Shown here piece by piece: positions 37,691-50,410 of a DNA stretch of 64,000 bases. Within the stretch, counting starts at the first letter, position 1; each line of letters starts with the position of its first letter. This DNA is from Hermodice carunculata (lineage: Eukaryota; Annelida; Polychaeta; Eunicida; Amphinomidae): the NCBI GenBank assembly GCA_964020975.1, contig OZ026616.1, positions 81,325,268 to 81,389,267 on the forward strand, given 5' to 3'. The position numbers and the translations under genes were made by a program. The notes beneath the pieces were generated by a model. That model was given only the letters and a program-made list of their open reading frames with translations, was not told the origin of the DNA and did no database searches.

Positions 37691-38466
37691 CAAAGCATAT
37701 TGGGACATTGTTTCGTCGTCTTTACATCCCCATTTTAAGATCATAGGCTAACACTTGTACTATAAAAATCAATAGCAATCAAACAATTTTATATATAAGC
37801 TGGTTTGGTAAATTACAGGTCATTTCAGTGCAGGTTTCAAACTGAAAATGTCTTTCTAGACATGTAACCTGCATGTAGGGTCTAATGCAACCTTTGCTTG
37901 ACCTGTAACCTCACTTTGGCAGTAGGCGAGTTTCATTCAATAGCCCTACACAGTTCATGAATGAATAACCACAATTGCATATCTGGTGTTGGTAAAGGTT
38001 GGAGTTGGAAATGCCATCCCAACTTCTTCATAATCATTATCAAACCTAAACACAATGATTGATTTAAATCATAAATAAACATCATGAATAATTTAAGCTA
38101 CTGGATCGCCAGTAATCTTCAGCTACCCAAGATCTGACTGACATTTTTATTAGAAATGAAAACATATAGCTCGATTATATTCTTATCCCTTCCATAAACA
38201 AGTCGAATATTCAAGATAAAAGTCGAATAAACGAGATTTATCTTGAGTGTTCGACTTTGTGAGTCATGCAGCAAAAGATTGAAAAAGTCGAATATTCAAG
38301 ATAAAGGTTGAATAAACGAGATTCATTTTGAATATTAAACTTTTGGCGCCATCTAGCGAAAGATTAAAAAAGTCAAATATTCAAGATAAAAGTCGAATAA
38401 ACGAACTTTATCTTGAATATTCGACTTTCGAAAAAAGGCTCTTCTTTGATGTCCCCTATATGGTTT
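37670..38466 (-). repeat. Right inverted arm of the cluster
   Basis: About 800 bp, reverse complement of 31877-32530. It ends with three hairpin modules at about 38203, 38288 and 38370 (period about 83 bp) and the outer 15-mer. Confidence 0.75.
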
Positions 38467-39785
38467 CAATACCAACAAAAAAAACCTCGACTAAGTTATT
38501 AGGATTTACGTTTTCCTATCATGCATTTCAAATGCTAAACTCGGCCAAGTGATCAGGACTTACATCATCATGCATTACAAATGCTAATTGGGGAAATTTA
38601 CCCAGCAAGATCATAAGATCAGTATCACAAGAAGGCATTGATCTTTGGAATTGTAAATTAGCACCCAATGATCTAAAGTCTGAAGAATGTAGATTTGCAT
38701 AATGAAGGAGATGTTGCAGGTGAAAAACAAATTTTGGACAATTTAACAAAAATGTATTTCATCTTCAGCTTCCCCAAGGGAACAGTGTTTACATGTTCTC
38801 TGATATACGTGAGTTTTATTCTTGGCATGTCGCCCAGCTTCTATCTCTAGGTTGTGTAAGCTTTGTCTGAGTCTAGACAAAGCAACACGATATCGCTTAA
38901 ATGTGGCTAAAAGGTACACTGGGACTTAAAAGTTTTGAACAGTTTATGTGTTTTGGTATCGTCACCGTTCTAAATTCTGCCTAAGTGTTGATCAACATGC
39001 ACATACTGAAGTTTTTAAGTTACTTCATGTACAACTTTTATCTCATCTAGATTAACCTGGCTTTCCCAAATAATCATTATAATTGAACTGTTTTAAATTG
39101 GAACACCAGTTCTTCTCCCGAAAACTCGACTGTTAACTTTGACGTGTTGTATGTTTTTTTCAAAGTATGAGACTCTGGCAGATTTACAAGTCTAAACCAA
39201 CATTTAATTAATTTAGTTTAAGAGAGGTAGCGATTGGCATCCTGCCAGACTCTACAAAAACAGCGTCTGTTGGTGTTTGTTGCCTGACCCAAAGCACATT
39301 TTATATATATATTTTAGCCGAAAAGTTCCAATAGCGTCTATTGGTTTACCTTTGCACCCTATCTCCGCACCGTATTCTAGAATGGGTAATATCTGAGTGT
39401 CAAAGGCCTTAAATGCTATTACAGGACTGAGTTTCCCAACAATAAGGTCACTAAATCAAGTGGCTTGAAAAACGGCTTTATTGGGCTTGACTGGTTAAGT
39501 ACTCATAAGTATGTCCAAAAAGTCAAATTTGGTTGCTTTTAACCAAACACCTAAATACTAATGGCTGGTACTTGTTTCTATCTAGGCATCATTTAAGTAG
39601 AATATGTGAGTATTATCTCTTTTGTTGAAGATTAGATTTTAGTGTTTGTTAAGCTTAAAATCTTATGCCATTCTTTACAAAATTCAAAGAGCCCATCAAT
39701 TTTGCAGTTGAAGCCTTTCAGGTGAGTCGGAATATAGTACCAGGTCATCTGCATGCAACAAATAGTAAAGGAAAACATCACTGAT
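38467..39785. other. Non-coding stretch
   Basis: Nothing recognised. The minus frame 38528-38749 has no known domain. Confidence 0.35.
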
Positions 39786-39786
39786 T

Positions 39787-40460
39787 CGTATGCCACTGGT
39801 TTTACTCAGATAGTCACTAAGATCACTCAGATATTCAGTAAAAAGTTTGGGCTAATAACAACGAGAGTGTTGACTGAATCCCTCTTGGCCCGCAACACAA
39901 GGCTCTTAGGAGTGCTTAAACTGGACGCTGGAGCGGTAGAGAAATGCCATCTGGTCGGATCAATCCAGATTCTGTCTTGATTTTTACGTTGGTCACATAA
40001 GGGTACACCACACACCATCAGAGAGATCTGCAGAAGGACGCATTGTACAGCATGACCGGCATGGAGGTGACAGCGTAATGGTGTGTCCATTGCAGCAGGA
40101 AGAACTGACCTGCTCAGGGTGAATGGTACAGTCATTGACAAGTGTTACGTGAATGAGATTCTTCGCATAGTGGTACAGTGGACACGGCGACATCCAGATT
40201 GAATCTTCCAGCGAGATAACGCCAGACGCCACACTGCCAGTCATGTAAACAGTGCCTGAATGACAACAACATCCAAATGCTGCCTTGACCTGCATGATCT
40301 CTAGACATTATCCTGGATTGAACATCTGTGGGATGAGTTCAGTGATCCCCCAGCCACCCTTGAGCATCTCGTACAGTCTAACAAAATTCCTCAAGCAGAG
40401 ATAGCTAAACTGCACACACACCCTCCAAAATATGCCTCCAGAGTATATTTTGGGTTAGAG
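39787..40460 (+). pseudogene. Tc1/mariner-superfamily transposase relic
   Basis: In several frames: ITTRVLTESLLARNTRLLG (helix-turn-helix end), GDSVMV, RTDLLRVNGTVIDKCYVNEI then LRIVVQWTRRHPD, FQRDNARRHTASHV (the DNARPHTA motif with the second catalytic Asp), WIEHLWDEF (third acidic residue context) and NKIPQAEI. Order and spacing fit the DDE transposase of Tc1-like elements. At least four stops or frame changes make it dead. Terminal inverted repeats were not found. Confidence 0.8.
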
Positions 40461-40659
40461 CCACTCATAATAATGGATAGCACCGAACCATGGCTTGGCT
40501 CCATGTTCAGCTCTTTACCCAAACATAAGTTTGCATGCCGCAGCTTACATACCTATTTTATATCCCTATAGATTGTACATTTTCCGAACAACGAAGAGGT
40601 GTGCATGTTATCATTTTTCTCTCCCCTGGTTTGCACACTTTTCCAAGAAACAGGAGGCC

Positions 40660-41870
40660 TGTAAGCACACTGGAAAAGTTCCATTTTACATTACATTCAT
40701 TTGACAAATTAACCTTCAGTTAACACTAATCACACATATATTTTGAAAACTTCCTCTACAAAATATCGAATCGGGACTAACCCACAAACTTGGCTGCCAT
40801 TGTGAAAATTGTGGATTCCGCACCCAATGGTTTGAAAATGAAGATAGTAGTATTCGGTTGATTTTGAGGTGTGTGGGGGGTATAATATATCAAACCAAAA
40901 GTATATATTTTGCAAATATTTTCAGAGCGTCAATAATGCTTTGATATATGCTGTGGCCGCGATTCACTGTGATATCCAAATCAAATGTATTTTTGTGTGA
41001 CTTTCCCTCAATGCATTGCGCCATGTTCAAAATGGTACATGATTTGCCAGCTTGACTTATGGTGTCGCATTTGGATTTGTAGCTGACGATGATAACCGCA
41101 TCATTCACAACCGAGATGGCAGATTAAAATTAAGATAGTAAGTCATGTTTTAAAACTACTTTAATGACTGTTTGCCATGGTAACTCGGAGAACGGGCACT
41201 TAGCACCTAGCGAAATATTACGATAATGATCACTGGGCTATCAAATCAGGTCTATGCTGTTTCACTGAACAACCATGGCTATGCCTTATTGAACTTCGTG
41301 TTGCTATGTTGTTTTCCAAGTTAACCCTCCAGAAAAGTTGCAATAAAAATGCTGTTTGAGTTGACTTTACTGCAAAATAATGGCACATGACGGCCGCTTG
41401 CTCGATAAAATCTTTCAACCAGGGCTATGGCTATGCTGTTTCACCGAACAACCATGTCTATGCAGCGATGCTGTCTTCCCGGCCCAAATTAACCCTCCAC
41501 TCCAGACAAGTTGAAATGAAATACTGCGTTTGAGTTGACTTTACTGTAAAAAGACCGACACACCACGGCCACTTTCTCGATAAAATCTTTCCGCCAGGGT
41601 CGATCAATATTTATCAAGGAAAGGCAGCTTAAAGCGTTTTATTTTTGTTTTATGTGTCATAAAAAAAATATTTAGGTTCGGCACTTTAGCCTTTTTAGTG
41701 GGGTCGGTTGGGTTATCGGAACCTCACATATATTTTTGTTAGGCCTTTGGTAACCTGAACATTTGTTGCAACATGTTTAAAATGGATGTTCTTTCTCCTT
41801 TTACACATTACCTCCTTTGACGACAGTTTTGTTTGTTACCTGGGAACAGCCGAAGGCACTTGTGCTTAGT
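40660..41870 (+). repeat. Dispersed repeat A, longest copy (copy 4)
   Basis: Combines the 5' part seen at 2690-3620 and the 3' part seen at 7905-8175 and 37330-37690. Within it CTATGCTGTTTCAC and the GTTGACTTTACTG block are duplicated (about 41340 and 41480). It directly abuts the Helitron-like copy 4. Confidence 0.68.
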
Positions 41871-41887
41871 ATAAATAGCCACATCAA

Positions 41888-42895
41888 TATGTCTGAGTGT
41901 GAACCGAGACATTTGTGTTTTCAAGAATTCTTTCTTTTTTTTCTGTCTTTCTTTACGACCAAATTTGTCCAGAGTTTTCTCAGACACAATTATTTCGATA
42001 ACTCCAAACTTGCAATGGTGACTGACCTACCCGTGAAATTATGCATATCGTTTGGAATGGTCATAATGTTTAAAATTATGTAAATTACCGGCAATGGAAA
42101 TTTTAAAACGATTTCAGATACACACAAAATTTCAATGTAGATGAATGGGTTTGGCCCATATATAATGGACAGTAAATGAAAGTTGTAGAAATTAGAGGCA
42201 TAATAAATGCAAACGTTGAATATCCCCAAACCTATTAGAGATATAAATGCCATTCCAACTTCATTTTGTGGGTTTGAGGCAAAGCCGCATCCAATGAACC
42301 ATGAACCAAATTTGTTGGATTTTAGTTTGTGCAAATTAGGTGAATTTGCAAAATTTAAATCTTGAATATCTTCAAAACTATTATAGATTGAGATGCCCTT
42401 TAAACTTCAATTTATGGGTTTTTCACACAGCCGCATGCAATGAACCATGAAACGAAGTTGCAGAATTTCAATTTGTGCAAATTAGGTGAATATACACAAT
42501 TTAAATTAATCTTGAATAGATTCAACACTATTACAGATAGAGGTTCCTTTTTAACTTCAATTTATAGGTTTCTGACATAGGTGCATCCAATGAACTATGA
42601 ACCAAAGTTGTAGGATTTTAATTTATGCAAATAAGGCAAATACACAAAATCTAAATCTTGAATAGCTTCAAAACTATTATAGATGGTGGTGTCATTCAAA
42701 CTTCAGTTTTTAGGTTTGTGACATGGCCACATCCAATGAGCCAAGAACCAAAGTGATGGTATTTTAATTTATGCAAATTTGACAAACACACAAAGTTTAG
42801 ATTATGTTGAACAATGGCAAAGTGTAGGGATTCAAACTGTTCTCATTTTAGAGGCCGCCAGACAGATTTGTTGTAAATCAAATCTTCTTTTCTAG
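41888..42895 (+). mobile_element. Helitron-like array element T, copy 4
   Basis: 5' hairpin remnant GTCTGAGTGTGAACCGAGAC, a short CTTT tract, then units of about 147 bp at about 42229, 42376, 42527 and 42671 (marker AAACTATTATAGAT) of the same type as copy 1. The 3' end AGATTTG / CAAATCT hairpin is followed by six bases and CTAG (42892-42895), then T. The array differs from copies 2 and 3 although the ends agree. Confidence 0.7.
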
Positions 42896-42899
42896 TTGT

Positions 42900-45025
42900 G
42901 GTTGGAATTGTCTCCAAAACACACCGAGCTCCGTATTATCTCTACCACAGTCATTCTGCCACAGGGCTACCACATTTTATTAATAGTCCGGGTTACAAAA
43001 GTGCACTGCAACTCTTCTCATTGACTATTGAACCAATTAGAAAGTTTGTCATTTTCACCTGGCCATTAGCAGTATGTGTGCCCTTTTGTACAAAAGACTG
43101 TCACCCAGGTAACCATAGAAGATCAATTGGAAATTGAGCCATTTTTCATCCCCAAAACAATTATCATGTAGCCAAAGGGCAGACCAAGCGGACGGGCGAA
43201 AACACGGCGACAGGTCAATCTGGCAGGTCACGTTTGTCCCAGATTTAGCACTTACACCCAGGGTAATGAGACTTTCCCGACGGTGTCTGTCGTTGTCCGC
43301 TTGCCTGGTTATCAAAAAATTCCAGCTGCTAGGGCCTTATAAACATCAATTCAAATGGACCATTTTGGCGCTTTTGTGGCGTTGATATTGTTGGCTTTGT
43401 CCATGTTGCTGTACTTTTGCTGATATTAAAGATCTATCGCCAGTATACATCCATTGCTTACTGCCACCCCCCTCTTGTATAAGCTGTGCGTCATCCCCAT
43501 GTCATACAAATCTCCGTCTCCCGGGCTCAGTCACGAGGATTTTCAACATAAAGTATCCATCATTGATGCAATACATAGTTTGGATCATGTGTTAGCGAGT
43601 TGTTTATCTTTTGAACATACGTGTATCATGACACAAGCTAAATGTCGCTATGAGGCTGTTTTCATATTGAAAATACAATTCTTTTATAGTTACCATTAAA
43701 TTGACTGACTTAACACAATTTGGCAATAATTGCATATGAACAAAGTGATGGAACAATATTGGCTGTAGCTCAAGCAGGTCATGAGAATATGATGTGCCGA
43801 CCTTTTGTTTCGTTATGACACATTGTGGAAATTATAACCTTGTAGGGCATAGGCAGGGGGTAACAGTGTTTGCATAAATGTTTTAGGACCAAATGACCAC
43901 GACTTCAGCCTGCATGCTGAATGTCCTCCATTTAACTACACAAGGGTCCTAAACAATTTTCAAAAAATTGCACATGTTTTAGGAAACAAACTTTTTCACA
44001 ACACAATTCGGTGTAAGTCCATGCAAAACAAATCGAATTATCATTGAAGATATGTTTCTTGTGTGTACGTAGTTGATAATCCCAGACGGCCAAACCACTG
44101 GTCTTAATTTCACATGGGGGGCATTGCAAACAAGAATAATTTCTATGACGAAACTACCTTTGGAATAAAACACGGGGGTTACAGGAAATAAACTTTTGTA
44201 TGTGTTGATCATCAATAATTGTCCCAAAATGACATTGGGCGTGAACCAGTAGGGTCGCATGCAAGTTCGTGAAATTTGTATGAGGCCAGTGCCTGTTGAA
44301 AAAAAAGTCCTGATCCAACTAAATTCCATTGATGCAATCCAAGCAGTACACAAGGATACATTTTTAATAGATGCAAATGTTTAACAGCATGAAAAAGCTT
44401 GGTGAACACTAAAAAGATAATGTCTACAGCTGTTTTCCACATCTGGTAAAGACATGGGGAACTTAAGTGAAGTACTACAAAGCCCAAAAACAGAAAATTG
44501 TGTCATTTACGGAATTTCCTCTTAACTTTAGCAGCAAGATATGTTGTAGAGCATATATTAAAACCTAATTTAAAATAAAATCGAAGAAATTAAAAACCCT
44601 TCAAACTTAACATGAGGGTTAATGACCATATTGACATATAAATCCTGACGGCGGACAATGGAAGGTAACAACTTAACTGTGCCTTGATATGGAAAATGTC
44701 TCTCACTGTTGTTGGAAACATGCTTGCAAAAATGAAGATCTATACTGGATTTTACAAGAAATACAAACAGTGGGAAATATATATTTTGCTCCCTTTACAC
44801 CATGGATAAAACAGTTACAAATAATTTCTAAGATGTTGCTTTGGATTATGTGCATGTACTAAACTTTAGAAACTGCTCTGGTGCTTTTAAAATAAAATGA
44901 ATTATATCCACAACTATATGTAATCCCCCCCCCCCACGCGTTTTCACGTTCGGTCATGCTTACAGACAAACAATTGAACATTTTGGGGATCAATACTTTC
45001 GCAGTATTTTTGAAGCCATTGTGAC

Positions 45026-45110
<85 letters not shown>

Positions 45111-45835
45111 GTTTATGAAAAATTTTCAGAAATATATTATGACTTTGTGCAGAAGTAACTTTCATACTGTTTACATTAACTTAAATGACCATATAGCCTT
45201 AACATTTCAGGGGTGTCCCTTTTTCCACTGAAGAGGATTAATATTATGGCATAGGTAGATTTGTATGCTGAAATGACAATATATGTTATGCATTCATAAA
45301 AAATAGATAAGTTTCAGAATTAAGGCATACCAAATTATATTGTCCACTATAGAATCAGCTGTATAATTTGAGAAAAGAAGGGTCTTACTGCTAACAAGTG
45401 GCTTGAGAAAACTAACGCTCAAAGTTATTGTCCAACTATTATGCCCAGAAGTGTTGATGGGAGTTTGTCTCCGCAGGAGGCCTATCAGAGCAATAGACAA
45501 AAAAAATCCATATTTTCATGAGAGACGGTGAAAACATTGGTAAATCCCATGCAAATACTTCAGAAAGCCAAATTTCATGAAAAAAAATCGAAAGTATATG
45601 CTAAGAAAGGTGGAAAGACCTGACAGGTATGCAATAGCATGCATTCAAATATTTCCTGGCAACCTCTGTTTATCTTTGCTCCTACTATACAGTGCAACAA
45701 ATTTCACGATTCAATCGCATCTAATCATGAGACAACACTGCAGAAAATTCGCAGAGAATGACCTCGAACTGCTCAAATCTTCACATATCATGCGCAAGCA
45801 ATGAAAAAGAAACACCCGGACCCATGCACGCAAAA
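42900..45835. other. Gene-poor stretch
   Basis: No domain recognised. The minus frames at 43979-44353 and 44212-44487 overlap and might be a decayed transposase, but no motif supports this. 43080-43330 is GC-richer than its surroundings. The (TA)n tract is listed separately. Confidence 0.35.
45031..45107. repeat. (TA)n microsatellite
   Basis: About 38 units. Confidence 0.97.
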
Positions 45836-45837
45836 TG

Positions 45838-46645
45838 TCTCTGGTGACCTTGAAATTAGGTCAAGGTCACTGTCCTTCAAGATTGAAGCAGACCCTATCA
45901 AAGTTGTATAAATTATGGAAGTTTCTTGATCTTAGCACAAATAGCTCTTCTGATGTGGCAATAGTTTCCATGTAAATTGACCAGGGTGACCTTAAAAACG
46001 AGTCAAGATCATTCTCTCTTAAACTTGAATTCACCTTTCGAAAGGGAGATCAACTGTAAAAATTTTGTGAACCTAGCTTTTCTGGTTCATCTGATATGCC
46101 TTTCAACTTTCTAAGTGGATTGGCCCTGGTGACCTTGAAATCAGGTCAAGGTCACTGTCCTTAAAACCTTAAGTGGACTATAAGTTAAACAAGGGTGATT
46201 AACTGTAAAAGTCTTATGATCCTATCTTGTGCAGTTACTAAGATCTCACGTACAAGACATTTGTTAAAGAGAAAAATTGCCTCTGGTGATCTTCAAATTA
46301 GATCAAGGTCCCTGCCTTCAAACTTGACGAAGACCCTTACAAGGATGATTACCTGTATATGTTTCATTATCCTAGCAATTCTGGTTCTCCTGATATTGCA
46401 AGAAATTCATGGAGAATTAACCTAGGTGCCCTTAAAATTGGGCCAAGGTCATCGTCCTTCGAACATGAGGTAAACTTCAAAAAGGATGATCAACTAAAAA
46501 AGTTTCATGATCCCACCTTTTCCGGTTCTTCTGAAATCGCGCGCAAGAAGGTACACACGGACGGACCTACGGACGCGCGCAGGTTTCACACAGACGCGGG
46601 CGATAGCAATACCCCTCGGGCTTATATGGGCCGAGGGGTGAAAGC
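45838..46645 (+). repeat. Tandem-array repeat S with terminal hairpin
   Basis: Five diverged units of about 142-156 bp start near 45841, 45983, 46127, 46283 and 46424 (marker GGTGACCTTGAAATxAGGTC then AAGGTCACTGTCCTT). The array ends with ACGGACGGACCTACGGACGC and a hairpin ACCCCTCGG / CCGAGGGGT (about 46610-46640). The layout is like elements T and G, so probably another Helitron-like non-autonomous family. Confidence 0.6.
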
Positions 46646-47640
46646 GGAGTCTGCTTCGCAGGCAAGATCGCAGCATGCAGCTGCATATAGACGAGTTCTT
46701 CAGATTTACAGAACAAATGTTAATGAAATTACGAAGACAACAAGGTATTGTCCAAATGATAATGTCCAGATATATTGATGGGAGTATGTGATTGAACAAA
46801 GACGAGTTCTCAAGAGCTTCAGAACAAATGTTTATGCAAGTTAGAAGACATCAAGGTTGAAAAAGGTCACTATGAAACCTGTAAGTTTGTCATTTCATCA
46901 ATTTACGCTGTATCAACAGCAGCTGGTTTGTGGAATCTTGCGTCAAGGAAACCAAGTTTCTGTGACACCAGGAACGAGCCTGCATGAGTATCACTCACGA
47001 GATAATTTAACTGCTGCAAATTCAATAATCCAGACAATGTTTTTTGTTTTTGTTTTTGTTTTTTTTTTTTGTTTTTTGTTTGTTTGTTTGTTTTTTGGTT
47101 GTTTGTTTTTTTGTGTGTTTTTTGTTTGTTTGTTTTTTTTGTGAAGTTTCGGAAGTCTAAGATTATGAAGGTATAGATTTTGGATAACGAATAACGATAT
47201 CAAGGCATGTGACACTATACTCTGCAAGGTGTTTTCTTGTGGAAACAAAATGGCAAACGTGACAAAAGTAAGAAAAATGTCATGCTTATGATTAATTTCT
47301 ATTTGTGGAACTTTGGTCTAGAAACCTACGAGGTCGAAATACATTGGCTTGAACATATTTTTTATTTCAAAAAATACAATTGGGAAACAGGGCGATGCCT
47401 TATATAAATCCCTCTTGCGCACAGAGAAAGTGGGAGAAAAACCAATTTGTCAATGACATACATGGGAATAGGATCACTGATAGTAGACATCACAATACAA
47501 AAACAGATCAAGTGGTGACGCCCCACGAGTTCAACAGGGACAACGATACAGAACGCCACATATGGGGAAAGGAATTGGAAGTACGCCTTCTATCCAGCAA
47601 ACCGATAGGTAGACAGATAGTGTAATGAAGTGAACTCATT
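46646..47640. other. Non-coding stretch with T/G-rich tract
   Basis: AGACGAGTTCT(T/C)xAGA is duplicated near 46690 and 46802. A TTTTTG-rich low-complexity tract lies at 47037-47142. Confidence 0.45.
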
Positions 47641-49267
47641 GAGTATCCTGCACCAAAGTCTATGTGACTGCTCCCAGTCTGCCTGTTGCCTTAATGAAAT
47701 CGTAGACTGCATAAAAAATCGCTTCGTTTTGCTGAGTTGTGCATGTCTTGGAGCCATACAAAAGAGTTGGAATTGTAAAGGGTGCAAAAAGAATTATTTA
47801 AGTATGTACTACATTTCTAGCGGTTATATGAAAGGGATATTCGCAAAAAAGTGGAACACATCCTCGCTTCCATTGTCACAAGTACACAAGGGAGTTGCTG
47901 TCAAACCCTTCTTAAAAAGAGCAAAGTTCAGCTTGCTGCACCCCATGCGCAAACGCGCATGGGATACAGCAAGCCTTCTTTCACTTCGATAGAACAGTTT
48001 GCACTTTTTTTGTATCCGATCGTGTTTCACCTTGAACTCAGACAGATCGATCCTCAGAATATCTTACATTTTCAGATAAGTTGTTCCACAAACGTACAAT
48101 TGAAGGAAAGAATGACGAATTAAACCAGGACACGTCAGAACGGAAGATTTAGTCCAGATATTTATGTTCAGATTCCGTCATTAATTTTTTTCCATAAATA
48201 TTAAGTCGGGATATTGTTATGAATTTCGCTTTAAAAAATGCTGCTTGTTTCCCGGGGTTAAAAGACACTAACTACTGCCGCAACCAATCCTCCAGTTCAC
48301 GCAAATCAGTATTAAGGACACTTGTAGCCGCAGTGGTATCATCTACCGTAATAAAAAGTGTTGTATAGATGATTGTACTATATTAACATTGCCCTTAATG
48401 TTTAATGTATATAAGAAATAACAATGGACCATGAACAGAACCTTGAGGGACGCCCAAGTGGACATGACCCAACTTAGACGATGCCCCATGTACAACGATC
48501 CTCTCCATGCGTCCATCCGGGTAATCTCGAAACCATTGCAACAACGGTCCTCCTATACCAGAATTCTGTAATTTGTTTCATAGACCTGGGTGATAGACAC
48601 GGTCGAAAGCTTTAGTCATGTCGCAAAATACCACTCTAACATCATTTTTTAGGTCTACTGCTTCACAAAACTAATCACAAGTTGGTTGACCGCGCTATCA
48701 CCTGGTATGAAACCAGACTAAAATTCTTACAAAAACGGCGTTATCCCCAAAGAAATTGAACCTGTATTTGAAAACTACTTTTTCGACAACCTTCCTTAAA
48801 TTATTCAATCAAGATATGGGTCTGTAATTATTGAAGTGGTTTGTTGATCCCTTTTCAAATATTTTAACCACGTTGGTCTTTTTCCGTTGGCTGGGAAATT
48901 TCATTTCGTCAAGGAGATGTTAAACAGATTTACAAAAGAATCTGATATAGATGAAGCTCTTTCTTTGAGCAAGCATGCACTTATACCGTCAGGGCCGTTT
49001 GCTTTAGAAGAGTCGGGGGCTTTTAGTATCCAAAATACTTCGTTACTCTTGACAGTGAGGTTTTCTAATTTACTAGCAATATTTTTAAGTTGTGCCGGTG
49101 GAGTAAAATTTGTGTCGAGGTTTGGTTAATGAAGAAATCATTTAAAAGTTGAACTTTTGCTTCGTTGTCTGTTAAAGAATTTGACAGCTTTCCACCAACC
49201 CTTTTTCCTTTGTTTGGTACCATTTACTGATTCGGCCAGGCGATCAAAGTAATCCTTCTCTGCATGT

Positions 49268-49497
49268 TTTAACTCTTTCAGTGCCAATCATGTCTGAAGT
49301 CGATCTAATAAAGTAAAACTAGTCTGAATTATCATATGGATCTCAGATTCTTATTCCTCGTAAACAAACCTTTCATTCAAGTACCAGCATGCCTATGGTT
49401 CCAGAAAGAATACCCAAGTCAACAGCTTTTCTCGGCACACATTGCGCGCCGAAAAAGCCGTTGACTCAGTAAAACATTTGGCACTTAAACAGTTGTC
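49268..49497 (+). mobile_element. Palindromic MITE family P, copy inside the LINE
   Basis: Ends AACTCTTTCAGTGCCAAT and TTTGGCACTTAAACAGTTG are inverted partners. The core is GTCAACAGCTTTTC then GAAAAAGCCGTTGAC around GCGCGCC (49418-49468). It splits the LINE between its endonuclease and RT parts, so it arrived later. Confidence 0.7.
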
Positions 49498-50280
49498 ATC
49501 AATGTATTTGTTTCTCAGCTGCCTTTGTGTAGCCAGAGTGATGGTTTTAGCTTAGCGCGCTCATGGATGCGTTCCACCTATATCTTGACATTGCAGACGG
49601 CGGGCGTGCACCATGGAGCATCACCTGGTCTTTTTGTATACGACTCGGTACACAATTCTTAGTCGCTGCCAAAAAGGTCTCGGTCCACTTCTCAGACATA
49701 GTATCAATATCGTCGAAATCAAAATAGGTATTCCTATGAGATCGCATAAATTGTCTCTAAAAGTATCAAAAAATGTAAAGTTAGCAAATTAGAAGTAGAA
49801 AAATTTAATAATTTCTGACCATGATTAGCACTTGGGTCAGCGTTCAGATCACCAAGAATTACAATTTTATCAATATTAGTCGTTTTCACATTATCCACAC
49901 TGTCTAGTAGGTTCTTCCAAAAACTAACAGTTGAGGCATGTAGACAACAGTCAGTGAAAATGTGTTGTTACGTAAGCTAACTTCGACCCACATAACTTCT
50001 GGATCCACAATCTGCAAATCAAGGCGACGATTAACCACCAGCGATCCGTAATGCATACAGAGCCACGCCTCCTGCAATAACAGTCGTTCTGTCACATCTC
50101 ATTATTTGGTGGAAACCGGGAATCTCCTTGTCGCGGTCAGTCTACATTGGGAAGGAAACTGTCAAATAATGCAATATCAAAAGAACCAGCTAATGAAGTT
50201 TTGATACTCCGTAGCTTATCTGCTGATCAATAGACTGCGTATGATGGGTGAGAAATCGGCAAGTCGACGAAACCGTCGTC

Positions 50281-50307
50281 TGGACCCGTATTGGGATGTA
50301 CGTCACC
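50281..50307 (-). other. Degenerate 2A-like motif at the LINE N-terminus
   Basis: Codes GDVHPNTGP. Active 2A and 2A-like sequences carry D-V/I-E-x-N-P-G-P; LINEs of sea urchin and amphioxus are known to have them near the ORF start. Here E is H and the NPGP proline is T, so ribosome skipping would not be expected. Confidence 0.55.
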
Positions 50308-50410
50308 ACATAAAAATAGTAAAACTGCACTTATACAGAAGGTATGACGGAGTGCTCCATTAACTCGCTTGTTCAAGTTATAAAGTCGAACTAAGGTTAC
50401 CACGCCCATT

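Larger units (their letters stand above)
47640..50410 (-). mobile_element. Decayed CR1-like LINE, near full length
   Basis: Minus-strand order from high to low coordinate: N-terminal hydrophobic leader with LFLCGDVHPNTGP (50227-50409); endonuclease pieces including KIVILGDLNADPSANHG (about 49860); RT pieces including KANGPDGIS, FEKGSTNHFNNYRPIS, LQWFRDYPDGRMERIVV then HLGVPQGSVHGPLLFLIYI (about 48400-48990) and a VDDTTAAT in place of YADDT; thumb and C-terminal RLRMGCSKLNFALF with CTCDNGSEDVFHF (about 47830-47930). Many stops and frame changes, so it is old. A CATGCGC palindrome at 47935-47988 lies in the tail. Confidence 0.75.

Noticed and set aside
43979-44487. Two overlapping minus frames as a possible transposase
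   Set aside because: No catalytic motif, terminal repeats or recognisable family signature.
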